Positions 24,066-31,561 are shown, counted from the stretch's first letter. The stretch: 32,985 nt of DNA from CAYNXB01 sp964401045 (GCA_964401045.1 CAYNXB010000028.1:1-32985); one strand, 5' to 3'. Translations and numbers: made by a program. Notes: generated from the letters alone by a model not told the origin.

Positions 24066-25086
24066 CTGCCAGAAGCCCCACACTCATCGCGTAGTAATTG
24101 GAGCAGTTGTATTCGAGGATAACCCTATAATTCTGGGTTAATAGCCAGGCAGGAGTTCCTGCCCCATCGGGCTGGAACAGGCTTGCCATGGTTGAATCGG
24201 CGAGGAAGCCTTGCGGCTGGACGCCGAGCGCTTTCCATTCCGAAACGGTCTTCCACTTGCTGTGGCGCACGTGCACGCGCGGGCACACCGGGGCGATCAG
24301 ATCGGTTTCGAGCGCAGACCAGTTAAGACTTGAAGGGAGCGACGCCCGCACGCCCCATGGCTGGCCAGGCCGCCAGCCGGCATCGCGGAAATAGTTGCCG
24401 ATCGAATGCAGCGTGTCGGCGCGGCTGCTCCAGATGTCCCGCCGGCCGTCACCATCACCGTCGATCGCGAGCCGCAGGTAGATGCTGGGCAGGAACTGCG
24501 GGTTGCCGAACGCGCCGGCCCAACTGCCCTTGAGCTGCGAGCGCGACACACCCTGATCGACCATCTTCATCAGGTCGATCAACTCGGGCTCGAACAGTGC
24601 GCGGCGGCGGCCTTCCCAGGCCAGCGTGGCGAGCGAGCGGGCGAGGTCGAAGTCGCCGGTGAAGGTGCCGTAGTTGGTCTCGTGTCCCCAGATGGCGATC
24701 ACAATCTGTTCGGGCACGCCATAGCGGCGCTCGACCTCGGCGGCGATGCCGCGGGTTTCGGCATAGATGCGCCGTCCGCCGGCGATGCGGTTCGCGTCGA
24801 CGTGTTCGCGGATATAGGGCGCGAGCAACGGGAACCCGGTGCTCGACGGAGTACCGGGCTGCGCGCGGTCGAGATCCATTACCCGCTGGTTGGGCGTGAG
24901 CCCGGCGATGGTCGCCTGGATCGACGGCTCCCTCACCCCGGCCGCGCGGGCCTTGGCGGCGACAAGCTGGAGATAAGCGCCGAAGGTGAGCCCATCGGGC
25001 GACCCGTCCTGCGCCGCTGCCCCGGAGGGCGGCAGGCTCAGGCTGGCAGTAGCGAGCAGGACGAGGAGGACACGGGCAATACGCAT
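24049..25086 (-). CDS. Lytic murein transglycosylase (MltB family)
   Basis: Protein of 345 residues cleaving glycan strands of peptidoglycan with 1,6-anhydro product formation. Signal peptide 1-25 (ARVLLVLLATASLSLPP then GAAAQ) without a lipobox, so soluble periplasmic. Catalytic glutamate E136 in IAIWGHETNYG; GSWAGAFGNPQFLPS and DGDGDGRRDIW are MltB-family signatures. ATG 25086 is chosen since GAGAGG lies nine bases upstream; for ATG 25095 that site would abut the codon. First gene of the ten-gene minus-strand run; its end overlaps the rlpA-like gene, grouping three wall-remodelling proteins. Confidence 0.92.
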   Translation of the reverse strand: MRIARVLLVLLATASLSLPPSGAAAQDGSPDGLTFGAYLQLVAAKARAAGVREPSIQATIAGLTPNQRVMDLDRAQPGTPSSTGFPLLAPYIREHVDANRIAGGRRIYAETRGIAAEVERRYGVPEQIVIAIWGHETNYGTFTGDFDLARSLATLAWEGRRRALFEPELIDLMKMVDQGVSRSQLKGSWAGAFGNPQFLPSIYLRLAIDGDGDGRRDIWSSRADTLHSIGNYFRDAGWRPGQPWGVRASLPSSLNWSALETDLIAPVCPRVHVRHSKWKTVSEWKALGVQPQGFLADSTMASLFQPDGAGTPAWLLTQNYRVILEYNCSNYYAMSVGLLADEIVR

Positions 25087-25137
25087 GGTCCGCATCCTCT
25101 CATACCAAGGCCTTATAGGGAATCCCCTTTGCGGCGA

Positions 25138-25983
25138 TCAGCCAGGTGCTTTGTTCGGGTCAAACGGCGGGAAACCGCAGTTTTTTTCGTCACCGCAGTT
25201 GGTCACCGTGTGGATATAGCGGATCTTGCCGTTCTCGATGCGGAACAGGTGGCTGTCGGGCCGCTTCTTCTCCCCGAAGTCGACGAACACGTCGACCGCG
25301 CCGATCGTCGGGTCGACGACATAGCGGCGGTTGCTCAGCTCGATGTTGTCGGGAACGCCGACATTGCAGCTATCGTCCGGCTTGCCCTTGGCCGTGTAGA
25401 GGCCGCCTTCGAGACGTGCGCACGGCGTGCCCCACGGCACTTGTACGGACTTGTCCTTGAACAGGTCGAGATAGGCATCTGCCGCAGCGATCAGCTGGTC
25501 CCGCGTCCCGCGCTGGGCTTCCGGGATCGGCGACCAATCTTCCTGGCTAGCGAAACGCAGCGTCGCCGCGGCATCGAACAGCCAGTCGCCTTCGTCGGTG
25601 GAGATTACGTTGAAATTGCCGGCGTTGCCACCGCGCGCCGGGAACTGCACGGCGATCACGTAAGGATGCGGATTGCTGGCGGCGATCATCTCGATGAACA
25701 CCTGGCAATTCGTCTCATCGATCAATGTGAGGTGCTTGTCGACCTTGAGCGCGGTCGAAAGCACGCCGGTCGACATGCTCGATTGCTTGAAGTTCTCGTT
25801 ATAGACCACCCAGTTGCCCATCGGGATAAGCAGGGGCATCCCCGCCTCCTGCGCCGCGACATACTTGTCGGCGATCTCCTGGAGCGAAGCGCGGTCACAA
25901 GTACCGCCGAACTGCGCTTGCGCCGGCGCTGCAAACCCGAGTGCGCTGGCCATAGCCAGCGCAGAAATCGCCCATCTTTTCAT
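25138..25983 (-). CDS. Secreted hypothetical protein, cysteine-containing
   Basis: Protein of 281 residues that I do not recognise with certainty. Signal peptide 1-23 (KRWAISALAMASALGFAAPAQA). The mature part begins with a helical segment (RASLQEIADKYVAAQEAG) and continues with beta-rich sequence (YNENFKQ, GDWLFDAA, RRYVVDPTIGAVDVFVDFG, SHLFRIENGKIRYIHTVTNCG). This layout is reminiscent of SnoaL/NTF2-like folds such as DUF8021, an inference only. There are six cysteines, several near the C-terminus. ATG 25983 is favoured, with GAGAGG six bases upstream; ATG 25989 touches it. It ends 51 bases before the mltB-like start and may be co-transcribed with it. Confidence 0.8.
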   Translation of the reverse strand: MKRWAISALAMASALGFAAPAQAQFGGTCDRASLQEIADKYVAAQEAGMPLLIPMGNWVVYNENFKQSSMSTGVLSTALKVDKHLTLIDETNCQVFIEMIAASNPHPYVIAVQFPARGGNAGNFNVISTDEGDWLFDAAATLRFASQEDWSPIPEAQRGTRDQLIAAADAYLDLFKDKSVQVPWGTPCARLEGGLYTAKGKPDDSCNVGVPDNIELSNRRYVVDPTIGAVDVFVDFGEKKRPDSHLFRIENGKIRYIHTVTNCGDEKNCGFPPFDPNKAPG

Positions 25984-26041
25984 GTGCATCCTCTCCCGCC
26001 TTTACCCACTTTCGGCCATTCTAACCGGGGGCGGCGCGAGA

Positions 26042-26107
26042 GTCACGGTGACAATGTCCGAAATTCCCAGGGTGTTGATCGGGGGTGGCCGCGTCACCGC
26101 AGGTGAC
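26042..26107. repeat. Two GTCAC/GTGAC dyads upstream of tRNA-Ser
   Basis: GTCAC-G-GTGAC (26042-26052) and GTCACC-GCA-GGTGAC (26093-26107) share half-sites and have centres about 53 bases apart, near five helical turns. They lie between a divergent secreted-protein gene and the tRNA gene. They may be regulator sites or coincidental; no promoter is clear. Confidence 0.4.
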
Positions 26108-26141
26108 AAAACCGCCAATCGCCATTAGCCGATTCGCCGCC

Positions 26142-26231
26142 GGACAGGTGGCCGAGTGGTTGAAGGCAGCGGTCTTGAAAACCGCCAAGGGTGCAAGCCC
26201 TTCGTGGGTTCGAATCCCACCCTGTCCGCCA
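26142..26231 (+). tRNA. tRNA-Ser (anticodon UGA), with encoded CCA
   Basis: Class II tRNA. The acceptor arms GGACAGG (26142-26148) and CCTGTCC (26221-26227) pair fully, followed by discriminator G and CCA. The anticodon stem GCGGT/ACCGC encloses CTTGAAA, giving anticodon TGA, which reads UCN serine codons. A long variable arm (AAGGGTGCAAGCCCTT) and the T loop GTTCGAATC agree with tRNA-Ser. No integrase or direct repeat is seen beside it. Confidence 0.97.
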
Positions 26232-26280
26232 AAATGCCAATGTGCTCAATCGGATCGCCGCAAGTGCGGGTTGGTCCGTA

Positions 26281-26308
26281 GCAAGGCGGGCGACAATCCC
26301 GCGCTTGC
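26281..26308 (+). terminator. GC-rich inverted repeat after tRNA-Ser
   Basis: GCAAGGCGGG and CCCGC-G-CTTGC form a 10-bp stem with one bulged G and a seven-base loop, about 50 bases after the tRNA. There is no T run, so it may instead be an RNA-processing or leader structure of the following gene. Confidence 0.3.
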
Positions 26309-26366
26309 CGATCACTGTCCTTGCCCGTCACTGTTCCGAGTCATCGAGAGCACGAAAGGCTTCCCA

Positions 26367-26990
26367 ATGGGCATGCTCGAGCGATTGATTCCTCCGATCC
26401 TGGAAGATGTAGCCCGCCGTTATCGGCCCAGGAAGCGCGCGACGGCACTATTCGATGGGGACGACGCGGCATTCCGGGAGATCGTGGCGGGCGCACGTCT
26501 CTACGGGGAGTATGGGGTCGGGGCGTCGACCGAGTACGTTTATGGGCACACCGACGCACGGATCGTCGCGGTCGAATCGTCGCCTGACTGGGCCGCGAAA
26601 GTCGCCGACGGCAAGGATACTCGGCGGCTGCGGCTGCACCTCGTCGATCTGGGCGCGACCGGCGCGTGGGGCTACCCGATCGCATATTCGCGGCGCGAGT
26701 ATTTCCAGGTCTACACCGACTGGATCTGGCGACGGGGCGACAAGCCCGATGTTGTCCTGATCGACGGCCGATTCCGCGTGGCCTGTTTCTTCACCTCGCT
26801 GCTCGTCGGCGAGCCAGGCACGACCATCATCTTCGACGACTACCGGGATCGTCGACATTACCACGTCGTCGAGGAGATGCTCCAACCCTATGACACGTGC
26901 GGGCGGCAGGCGATCTTCAGGCGGCCGGCCACGGTGGACACCGAGGCGCTGCGGGAGTTGATCGATCAATTCCGCATGGTGCGGGACTGA
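26367..26990 (+). CDS. Rossmann-fold, methyltransferase-like protein
   Basis: Protein of 207 residues. The pattern of a SAM-dependent methyltransferase core is visible: a glycine-rich first loop (LYGEYGVGASTEYV), an acidic end of strand 2 (IVAVESSPDW), and later strand VVLIDGRFRVACFFTSLL with TIIFDDY. No specific substrate motif is evident; similar proteins occur in surface-polysaccharide regions, but none is here. ATG 26367 follows AAAGG eight bases upstream. A longer frame back to 26085 runs through the tRNA gene and is rejected. It converges with the next gene, leaving six bases between the stops. Confidence 0.75.
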   Translation: MGMLERLIPPILEDVARRYRPRKRATALFDGDDAAFREIVAGARLYGEYGVGASTEYVYGHTDARIVAVESSPDWAAKVADGKDTRRLRLHLVDLGATGAWGYPIAYSRREYFQVYTDWIWRRGDKPDVVLIDGRFRVACFFTSLLVGEPGTTIIFDDYRDRRHYHVVEEMLQPYDTCGRQAIFRRPATVDTEALRELIDQFRMVRD

Positions 26991-26996
26991 TCGATC

Positions 26997-27782
26997 CTAA
27001 CCATCCAGTACCGAGGTCCAGTCCTCTCGCTGAGGCACGGGGAACGGCTTGAACGCCGACCATGTGCGACGGTCACGGGTGTCGATCTTCTGGATGAATG
27101 ACAGGTTGTTCACCGGCAGGTGTCGCACTGCATAGTCCGGGCGGTTCGCGGCGACGTAGTTCACCGCGGTCTCGATCGCGGGAAACCAGGAATCGTCGAA
27201 CACGATGAACCCGCCGGGGCAGCAGAGCAGGTCCGCCAGCACGAAATCGGCGATGATATGCTCGAAGCGGTGGTCGCCATCGATGAAGATGAGCCCTGCG
27301 CTGTGGCGGCCGTGCTGCTTGAGCAAGGTGCCAAGCCCGATCTCGGATCGTTGGCGCACGCGCAGGAAACGACCCTTGAACCGCTCGTTCAGATAGTCTT
27401 CGACCACCGCGCCGCGGTTCTGCGGCAGGCCGAACGGATCGAACGCATAGTGCTGGATCCGCTGCCCGCAAGCGCGGCGGGTGCCGAGGATCACCGACGT
27501 TGACATCCCCATGCCGAACCCGATCTCGACCGAGAGCGGCCTCGGGCTGTGGCGCGCGAGATGCGAGAGGAGCGCGGCGGCAGGCTCCGTCAATCCCATG
27601 CCGTCCAGCGGATCGCGCCGGCCATCGGGGTGGGTGAATGCGTCGGCCCGCACGGCATCGAGATAGCGGGCAATGGCCTCGGACTTAGGGGCGAGCGACG
27701 CCAGTTCAGCAAGCAGCACGTCCAGCGGAGGGAGCACGATTTCGGCGATCTCGGCCGCAGGTTGTTCGAGAGGAGATCCCAT
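26997..27782 (-). CDS. Class I SAM-dependent methyltransferase (Methyltransf_24-like)
   Basis: Protein of 261 residues. Motif I is SVEIGFGMGMSTSVIL; the catalytic-region pattern LIFIDGDHRFEHIIADFVLA and PGGFIVFDDSWFPAIETAVNY match the Methyltransf_24 group, whose members include sugar and small-molecule O-methyltransferases that use a metal. The N-terminal 70 residues are helical. The start ATG at 27782 has only a weak Shine-Dalgarno. It converges on the other Rossmann protein, and the two share only the general fold, not obvious sequence identity. The substrate is unknown. Confidence 0.82.
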   Translation of the reverse strand: MGSPLEQPAAEIAEIVLPPLDVLLAELASLAPKSEAIARYLDAVRADAFTHPDGRRDPLDGMGLTEPAAALLSHLARHSPRPLSVEIGFGMGMSTSVILGTRRACGQRIQHYAFDPFGLPQNRGAVVEDYLNERFKGRFLRVRQRSEIGLGTLLKQHGRHSAGLIFIDGDHRFEHIIADFVLADLLCCPGGFIVFDDSWFPAIETAVNYVAANRPDYAVRHLPVNNLSFIQKIDTRDRRTWSAFKPFPVPQREDWTSVLDG

Positions 27783-27950
27783 CCTAGCTTTTCGCCTCGT
27801 ACTGACAATTTCGGCGCGGATGGTTATGCGGCGGCCATCGGCACGCCAAGCGATAACTGGCGCTTGCGGACGATGAGTGGGGCGCTGCTCAGCGCGACGC
27901 GGCGGTCATCACCGAGTTCCGGCGACCGCGCACGCCGACGGAGAACGGAA

Positions 27951-28130
27951 TCACGCCTTGTCTGCTTCTTCGGGAATCAGCTCGGCCTTCTGCATCCTGC
28001 GCTTCTCGCGTGGGTAATCCCTGGGCCTGACCGATGACTGGTTCTCGATCGCCTGCCGGGTGTGGTTATCGAGGCTCGGGTTGTTGCTGCGATCGAGCAA
28101 CTCGCCCTCCTCCGCCATCTCATACTCCAT
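27951..28130 (-). CDS. 59-residue acidic/charged hypothetical protein
   Basis: Short protein beginning MEYEMAEEGELLDRSNNPSL and ending ELIPEEADKA; nearly one residue in two is charged or polar, with a central HTRQAIENQSSVRPRDYPREKRRMQ. It lacks a signal peptide and membrane segment. ATG 28130 has a strong GGAGAG five bases upstream, and codon use looks like the neighbours, which supports a real gene; GTG 28145 overlaps that site. It follows lpdA at 95 bases on the same strand. I cannot assign a function; the composition suggests a disordered or RNA/protein-binding peptide. Confidence 0.7.
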   Translation of the reverse strand: MEYEMAEEGELLDRSNNPSLDNHTRQAIENQSSVRPRDYPREKRRMQKAELIPEEADKA

Positions 28131-28224
28131 GATTGCTCTCCTCACCTGCCCAACGCCGTCGCGAGCGGCGCGTTCCGGACGAGAAAAGCAAATGCGACGA
28201 ACGGTTTAGCGCGCCTGAGCGGGA

Positions 28225-29634
28225 TCAGATATGGAGCGCGCGACCGTAAGCCGCGAGCACGCTTTCGTGCATCATTTCGGACAGCGTCGGGTGCGGGAAG
28301 ATCGCCCCCATCAGCTCCGCCTCGGTGGTTTCGAGCTGCTTGCCGACCATGTAGCCCTGGATCAGCTCGGTCACTTCGGCGCCGATCATGTGCGCGCCGA
28401 GCAATTCGCCGGTCTTGGCGTCGAATACCGTCTTGATGAAGCCTTCGGGCTCACCCAGCGCGATCGCCTTGCCGTTGCCGATGAACGGGAAGGTGCCGGC
28501 CTTGACTTCGTACCCAGCTTCCTTGGCCCGGGCTTCGGTCATCCCGACGCTGGCAACTTGCGGGCGGCAATAGGTGCAGCCGGGAATGTTGTTGCGGTCG
28601 AGCGCGTGGGGATGGACGTCCTTGTTGCCCAACTCCTGCGCGATCGCCTCGGCGGCGGTGACGCCCTCATGGCTCGCCTTGTGCGCCAGCCAGGGGCCGG
28701 GCACGCAGTCGCCGATCGCCCACAGGCCCTTGGTCCTGGTGCGGCCATAGGGATCGATCTGGATGAAGCCGCGGTCGAGATCGGCCAACTTTTCGATGCC
28801 GAGGTTCTCGGTGTTCGGCTGGATGCCGACCGCCACGATCACATGGCTGAACTCGCGGCTCTCGATCTTGCCTTCCTTGCCCTTGATCTTGGCCGAAACG
28901 CCCTTGGGGCCGACTTTCAGTTCCTCGACGCCGGCCCCGGTCTTGATCGTAAGCCCTTGTTTGGTCAGCGCCTTTTCCAGGAATGCCGAAACGTCGGCAT
29001 CCTCTACCGGCACGATGCGGTCGAGCATCTCGACCACGGTCACGTCGGCGCCCATGTCAGAATAGAAGCTCGCGAACTCGATCCCGATCGCGCCCGAACC
29101 GATCACCAGCAGCTTGCTCGGCATTTCCTTCGGCGTCAGCGCGTGGCGGTAGGTCCACACCCGCTCGCCGTCCGCCTTGGCGAACGGCAGGTCGCGCGCC
29201 CGCGCGCCGACCGCGAGGATTATATGCTTGGCGGTGAGCTTCTCTTCGCCCTTCTCGCTTTTGACGGTCAGCGCACCGGGCCCGGTCACGGCCCCCTCGC
29301 CCATGTGCACCGTGATCTTGTTCTTCTTCATCAGGTGCGTGACGCCCTGGTTGAGCTGCCTGGCGACGCCGCGCGAACGCTTCACCACCGCTTCAAGATC
29401 GGCCTCTATCTCCTTGGCTTTCAACCCGTAATCGCCTGCGTGCTGCATGTAGTGCAGGATCTCGGCGGAGCGCAGCAGCGCCTTGGTTGGGATGCAACCC
29501 CAATTGAGGCAGATCCCGCCGAGTAGCTCGCGCTCGACGATCGCCGTTTTCAGCCCGAGCTGCGCTGCGCGGATCGCCGCGACATAGCCGCCGGGGCCGG
29601 ACCCGAGCACGATGACGTCGTATTGGTCAGCCAC
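28225..29634 (-). CDS. lpdA: Dihydrolipoyl dehydrogenase (E3)
   Basis: Flavoprotein of 469 residues reoxidising dihydrolipoamide of 2-oxoacid dehydrogenases with NAD. FAD site VIVLGSGPGGYVAAIRAAQ; redox disulfide C42/C47 in GGICLNWGCIPTK; NAD site LLVIGSGAIGIEFASFY; second FAD contact GLWAIGDC; catalytic histidine in the C-terminal HPTLSE. It begins with GTG at 29634, preceded by AGGAG at six bases, which overlaps the stop of the thioesterase gene. It is the third gene after pdhC, so it probably serves the pyruvate dehydrogenase complex. Confidence 0.96.
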   Translation of the reverse strand: MADQYDVIVLGSGPGGYVAAIRAAQLGLKTAIVERELLGGICLNWGCIPTKALLRSAEILHYMQHAGDYGLKAKEIEADLEAVVKRSRGVARQLNQGVTHLMKKNKITVHMGEGAVTGPGALTVKSEKGEEKLTAKHIILAVGARARDLPFAKADGERVWTYRHALTPKEMPSKLLVIGSGAIGIEFASFYSDMGADVTVVEMLDRIVPVEDADVSAFLEKALTKQGLTIKTGAGVEELKVGPKGVSAKIKGKEGKIESREFSHVIVAVGIQPNTENLGIEKLADLDRGFIQIDPYGRTRTKGLWAIGDCVPGPWLAHKASHEGVTAAEAIAQELGNKDVHPHALDRNNIPGCTYCRPQVASVGMTEARAKEAGYEVKAGTFPFIGNGKAIALGEPEGFIKTVFDAKTGELLGAHMIGAEVTELIQGYMVGKQLETTEAELMGAIFPHPTLSEMMHESVLAAYGRALHI

Positions 29635-29643
29635 TTTGAACTC

Positions 29644-30012
29644 CTACTCGACCGGTCGCGGTTTGCCGTGTTCATCTACCGCGACGAAGGTAAACTTCGC
29701 CTCGGTCACCTTGACCGCTTCTTCCTCGTGCCGATGCCGCCGCCAGGCGTCGACCGCGATAATCAGGCTGGTGCGCCCCACCCGCTCGATCTCGCAATAG
29801 ACCGAAATCTCGTCACCCACCTTGACCGGATGGTGGAACACCATGCCGTTCATCGCCACGGTTACCGCGCGGCCCTTGGAATGACGCGCGGCGGTGAGGC
29901 CGGCGGCGCTGTCCATCATGCTCATCAGCCAGCCGCCGAAGATGTCGCCGTAGGCATTGGCATCGGCCGGCATCGCGGTGACGCGGATGGCGGGATCGCG
30001 CAGTTCACTCAT
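29644..30012 (-). CDS. Hotdog-fold acyl-CoA thioesterase (YciA-like)
   Basis: Protein of 122 residues. RVTAMPADANAYGDIFGGWLMSMMDSAAG contains the catalytic-region aspartate and the D-F-G-G-W-L pattern of YciA-type acyl-CoA hydrolases; VTVAMNGMVFHHPVKVGDEI forms the hotdog strands. It hydrolyses acyl-CoA to free acid and CoA; sitting between PDH E2 and E3 genes, a role in acyl/acetyl-CoA balance is plausible but inferred. ATG 30012 matches the family start; frames reaching 30081 are extensions. No strong Shine-Dalgarno is visible. Confidence 0.9.
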   Translation of the reverse strand: MSELRDPAIRVTAMPADANAYGDIFGGWLMSMMDSAAGLTAARHSKGRAVTVAMNGMVFHHPVKVGDEISVYCEIERVGRTSLIIAVDAWRRHRHEEEAVKVTEAKFTFVAVDEHGKPRPVE

Positions 30013-30184
30013 GTCGACAGACGCCGGAAGTTCACGAAGTTCACGGCACGTCCTTCCCGGATTCCCCCGTGCGGCGAACACCCGTCGCCGACGAGGTGCT
30101 CGTCGGGGTTGCGGCGGGAAAACGCGAGTCGGCGGTCATGCGCGGACCCTTGGCAGAATGAAACCGAGTAGGAAAACGCTCGTC
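30013..30184. other. pdhC-thioesterase spacer with repeat structures
   Basis: Contains a perfect hairpin CCGACGAG-GTG-CTCGTCGG (30088-30106) and a direct tandem copy of GAAGTTCAC (30027-30035 and 30036-30044), with a third AGTTCAC inside the thioesterase start (30002-30008). A 32-codon frame (30041-30139, minus) exists with AAGGG before it but has no further support. Confidence 0.45.
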
Positions 30185-31468
30185 TCACGCGACCAGCGCG
30201 AGCGGCTTCTCGCAGATGTCCTGGAACGCCTGCATCAGTTGCGCGCCGTCCGCGCCGTCGATCGCGCGGTGGTCGAAGCTGCCGGTGGCGCTCATCACCG
30301 TGGCGACTGCGAGTGCGCCATCGACCACGTAGGGCCGCTTGTCGCCCGCGCCGACCGCGAGGATCATCCCTTGCGGCGGGTTGATCACCGCGTCGAACTG
30401 CTTGATCCCGAACATGCCGAGATTGGAGAGGCTGGCAGTCCCGCCCTGGTATTCGTGCGGCTGGAGCTTACCCTCCTTCGCCTTCTCGACGAGCGCCTTC
30501 ATCTCGCTCGAAATCTGCGAGATCGCCTTGGTTCCGGCATCGACCACGATCGGCGTGATCAACCCGCTTGGCGCGGCGACCGCCACCGAGATATCGGCGC
30601 GTGAATACTGGCGCAGCTCGTCGCCTGCAAAGCTGACGTTGGTCTGCGGCACGCGCAGCAGCGCCTTGGCCAGCGCCTTGATCAGCAGATCGTTGACCGA
30701 GAGCTTGATCCCGTCGCCCTCTAGCGCCGCGTTCAGTTCGCTGCGCAACTTGAGCAGCGGATCGAGGCGGACATCGATGGTGAGATAGTAATGCGGAACG
30801 GTTTGCTTGGCTTCGGTCAGGCGGCGCGCGATGGTTTTGCGCACGTTGTTGAGCTTGACTGCCTCATAGGGCGCGCCGAACTCCGGCGTCTGCGTGGCTG
30901 CGGCGGGTGCGGCGGCCTTGGGCGGAGCGGCGCCAGCCTGCGCGCCATCGAGGTCCGCCTTGACGATGCGCCCATGTGGGCCGCTGCCCTGGACGCTGGC
31001 GAGGTCGATGCCCTTGTCCGCCGCGATGCGTTTGGCGAGCGGGGAAGCGATCACACGCCCCCCTGTCGGGGCGGGTCTTGTCGAAGCCTCGCTCGATTCT
31101 TTTGACGGAGCGGACGGGGCTGCAGCGGGCGCCGCCTGCGCGGGCTCAGGCGCTGGCGCAGCGGGCGCTGCCGCCGGAGCAGGCGCAGCCTCGCCCTTCG
31201 CCGGCTTCACGCTCATCGCATCCTCGCCTTCCTCGGCCAGCGTGGCGATGACGGTGCCGACCTTCACCCCCTCGGTACCTTCGGGCACGGCGATGTCGGC
31301 GATCACGCCTTCATCGACAGCCTCGAACTCCATCGTGGCCTTGTCGGTTTCGATTTCGGCCATGATGTCACCGGAGCGGACCGTGTCGCCCACCTTGACC
31401 AACCATTTGGCGAGAGTGCCCTCTTCCATCGTGGGTGAGAGCGCGGGCATCGTGATCGCGATCGACAT
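30185..31468 (-). CDS. pdhC: Pyruvate dehydrogenase E2, dihydrolipoyllysine acetyltransferase
   Basis: Protein of 427 residues forming the core of the pyruvate dehydrogenase complex. One lipoyl domain (1-80) with K43 in IETDKATMEF as attachment site; Ala/Pro linker (about 90-136); E3-binding domain (about 138-175: ASPLAKRIAADKGID, GSGPHGRIVKAD); catalytic acetyltransferase domain (about 195-427) with H400 and D404 in SFDHRAIDG. Acetyl-CoA formation thus depends on lipoylation by the LipA encoded at 3229. ATG 31468 is the family start (MSIAITMPALSPTMEEG). E1 genes are not adjacent; a divergent stress-protein gene lies upstream. The linker has a repeat-like DNA word (see 31055-31110). Confidence 0.96.
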   Translation of the reverse strand: MSIAITMPALSPTMEEGTLAKWLVKVGDTVRSGDIMAEIETDKATMEFEAVDEGVIADIAVPEGTEGVKVGTVIATLAEEGEDAMSVKPAKGEAAPAPAAAPAAPAPEPAQAAPAAAPSAPSKESSEASTRPAPTGGRVIASPLAKRIAADKGIDLASVQGSGPHGRIVKADLDGAQAGAAPPKAAAPAAATQTPEFGAPYEAVKLNNVRKTIARRLTEAKQTVPHYYLTIDVRLDPLLKLRSELNAALEGDGIKLSVNDLLIKALAKALLRVPQTNVSFAGDELRQYSRADISVAVAAPSGLITPIVVDAGTKAISQISSEMKALVEKAKEGKLQPHEYQGGTASLSNLGMFGIKQFDAVINPPQGMILAVGAGDKRPYVVDGALAVATVMSATGSFDHRAIDGADGAQLMQAFQDICEKPLALVA

Positions 31469-31500
31469 GGCGCGCTCATTGGCCGATTGCCGCGGCCCGG

Positions 31501-31537
31501 GCAAGGCCTTGCGCGGCCCTTCGTTTGCCCCGATAGT
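31501..31537 (+). promoter_or_regulatory. Candidate usp promoter overlapping a 12-base palindrome
   Basis: GCAAGGCCTTGC (31501-31512) is a perfect palindrome in the 93-base region between pdhC and the stress-protein gene. TTGCGC (31509) and GATAGT (31532) are 17 bases apart, so the palindrome covers the -35 box of a plausible promoter, as a repressor operator would. Hexamer matches are modest. Confidence 0.35.
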
Positions 31538-31561
31538 TGCGGCACGGGGGCACTTCTGACG

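Noticed and set aside
26085..26366. N-terminal extension of the Rossmann protein gene
   Set aside because: It would read straight through tRNA-Ser, and the ATG at 26367 has a good ribosome site and fits the fold.
28152..28174. Inverted repeat AACGCCG ... CGGCGCGTT as terminator of lpdA
   Set aside because: It has a bulge, a seven-base loop and no T run on the minus strand, so it is too weak to call.
30041..30139. 32-codon minus-strand frame with AAGGG upstream
   Set aside because: Too short, overlaps a hairpin and has no other support.
31060..31071. CCCC-TGTC-GGGG hairpin as a terminator
   Set aside because: It is inside pdhC coding sequence and has no T run; noted instead as part of a repeat-like word.
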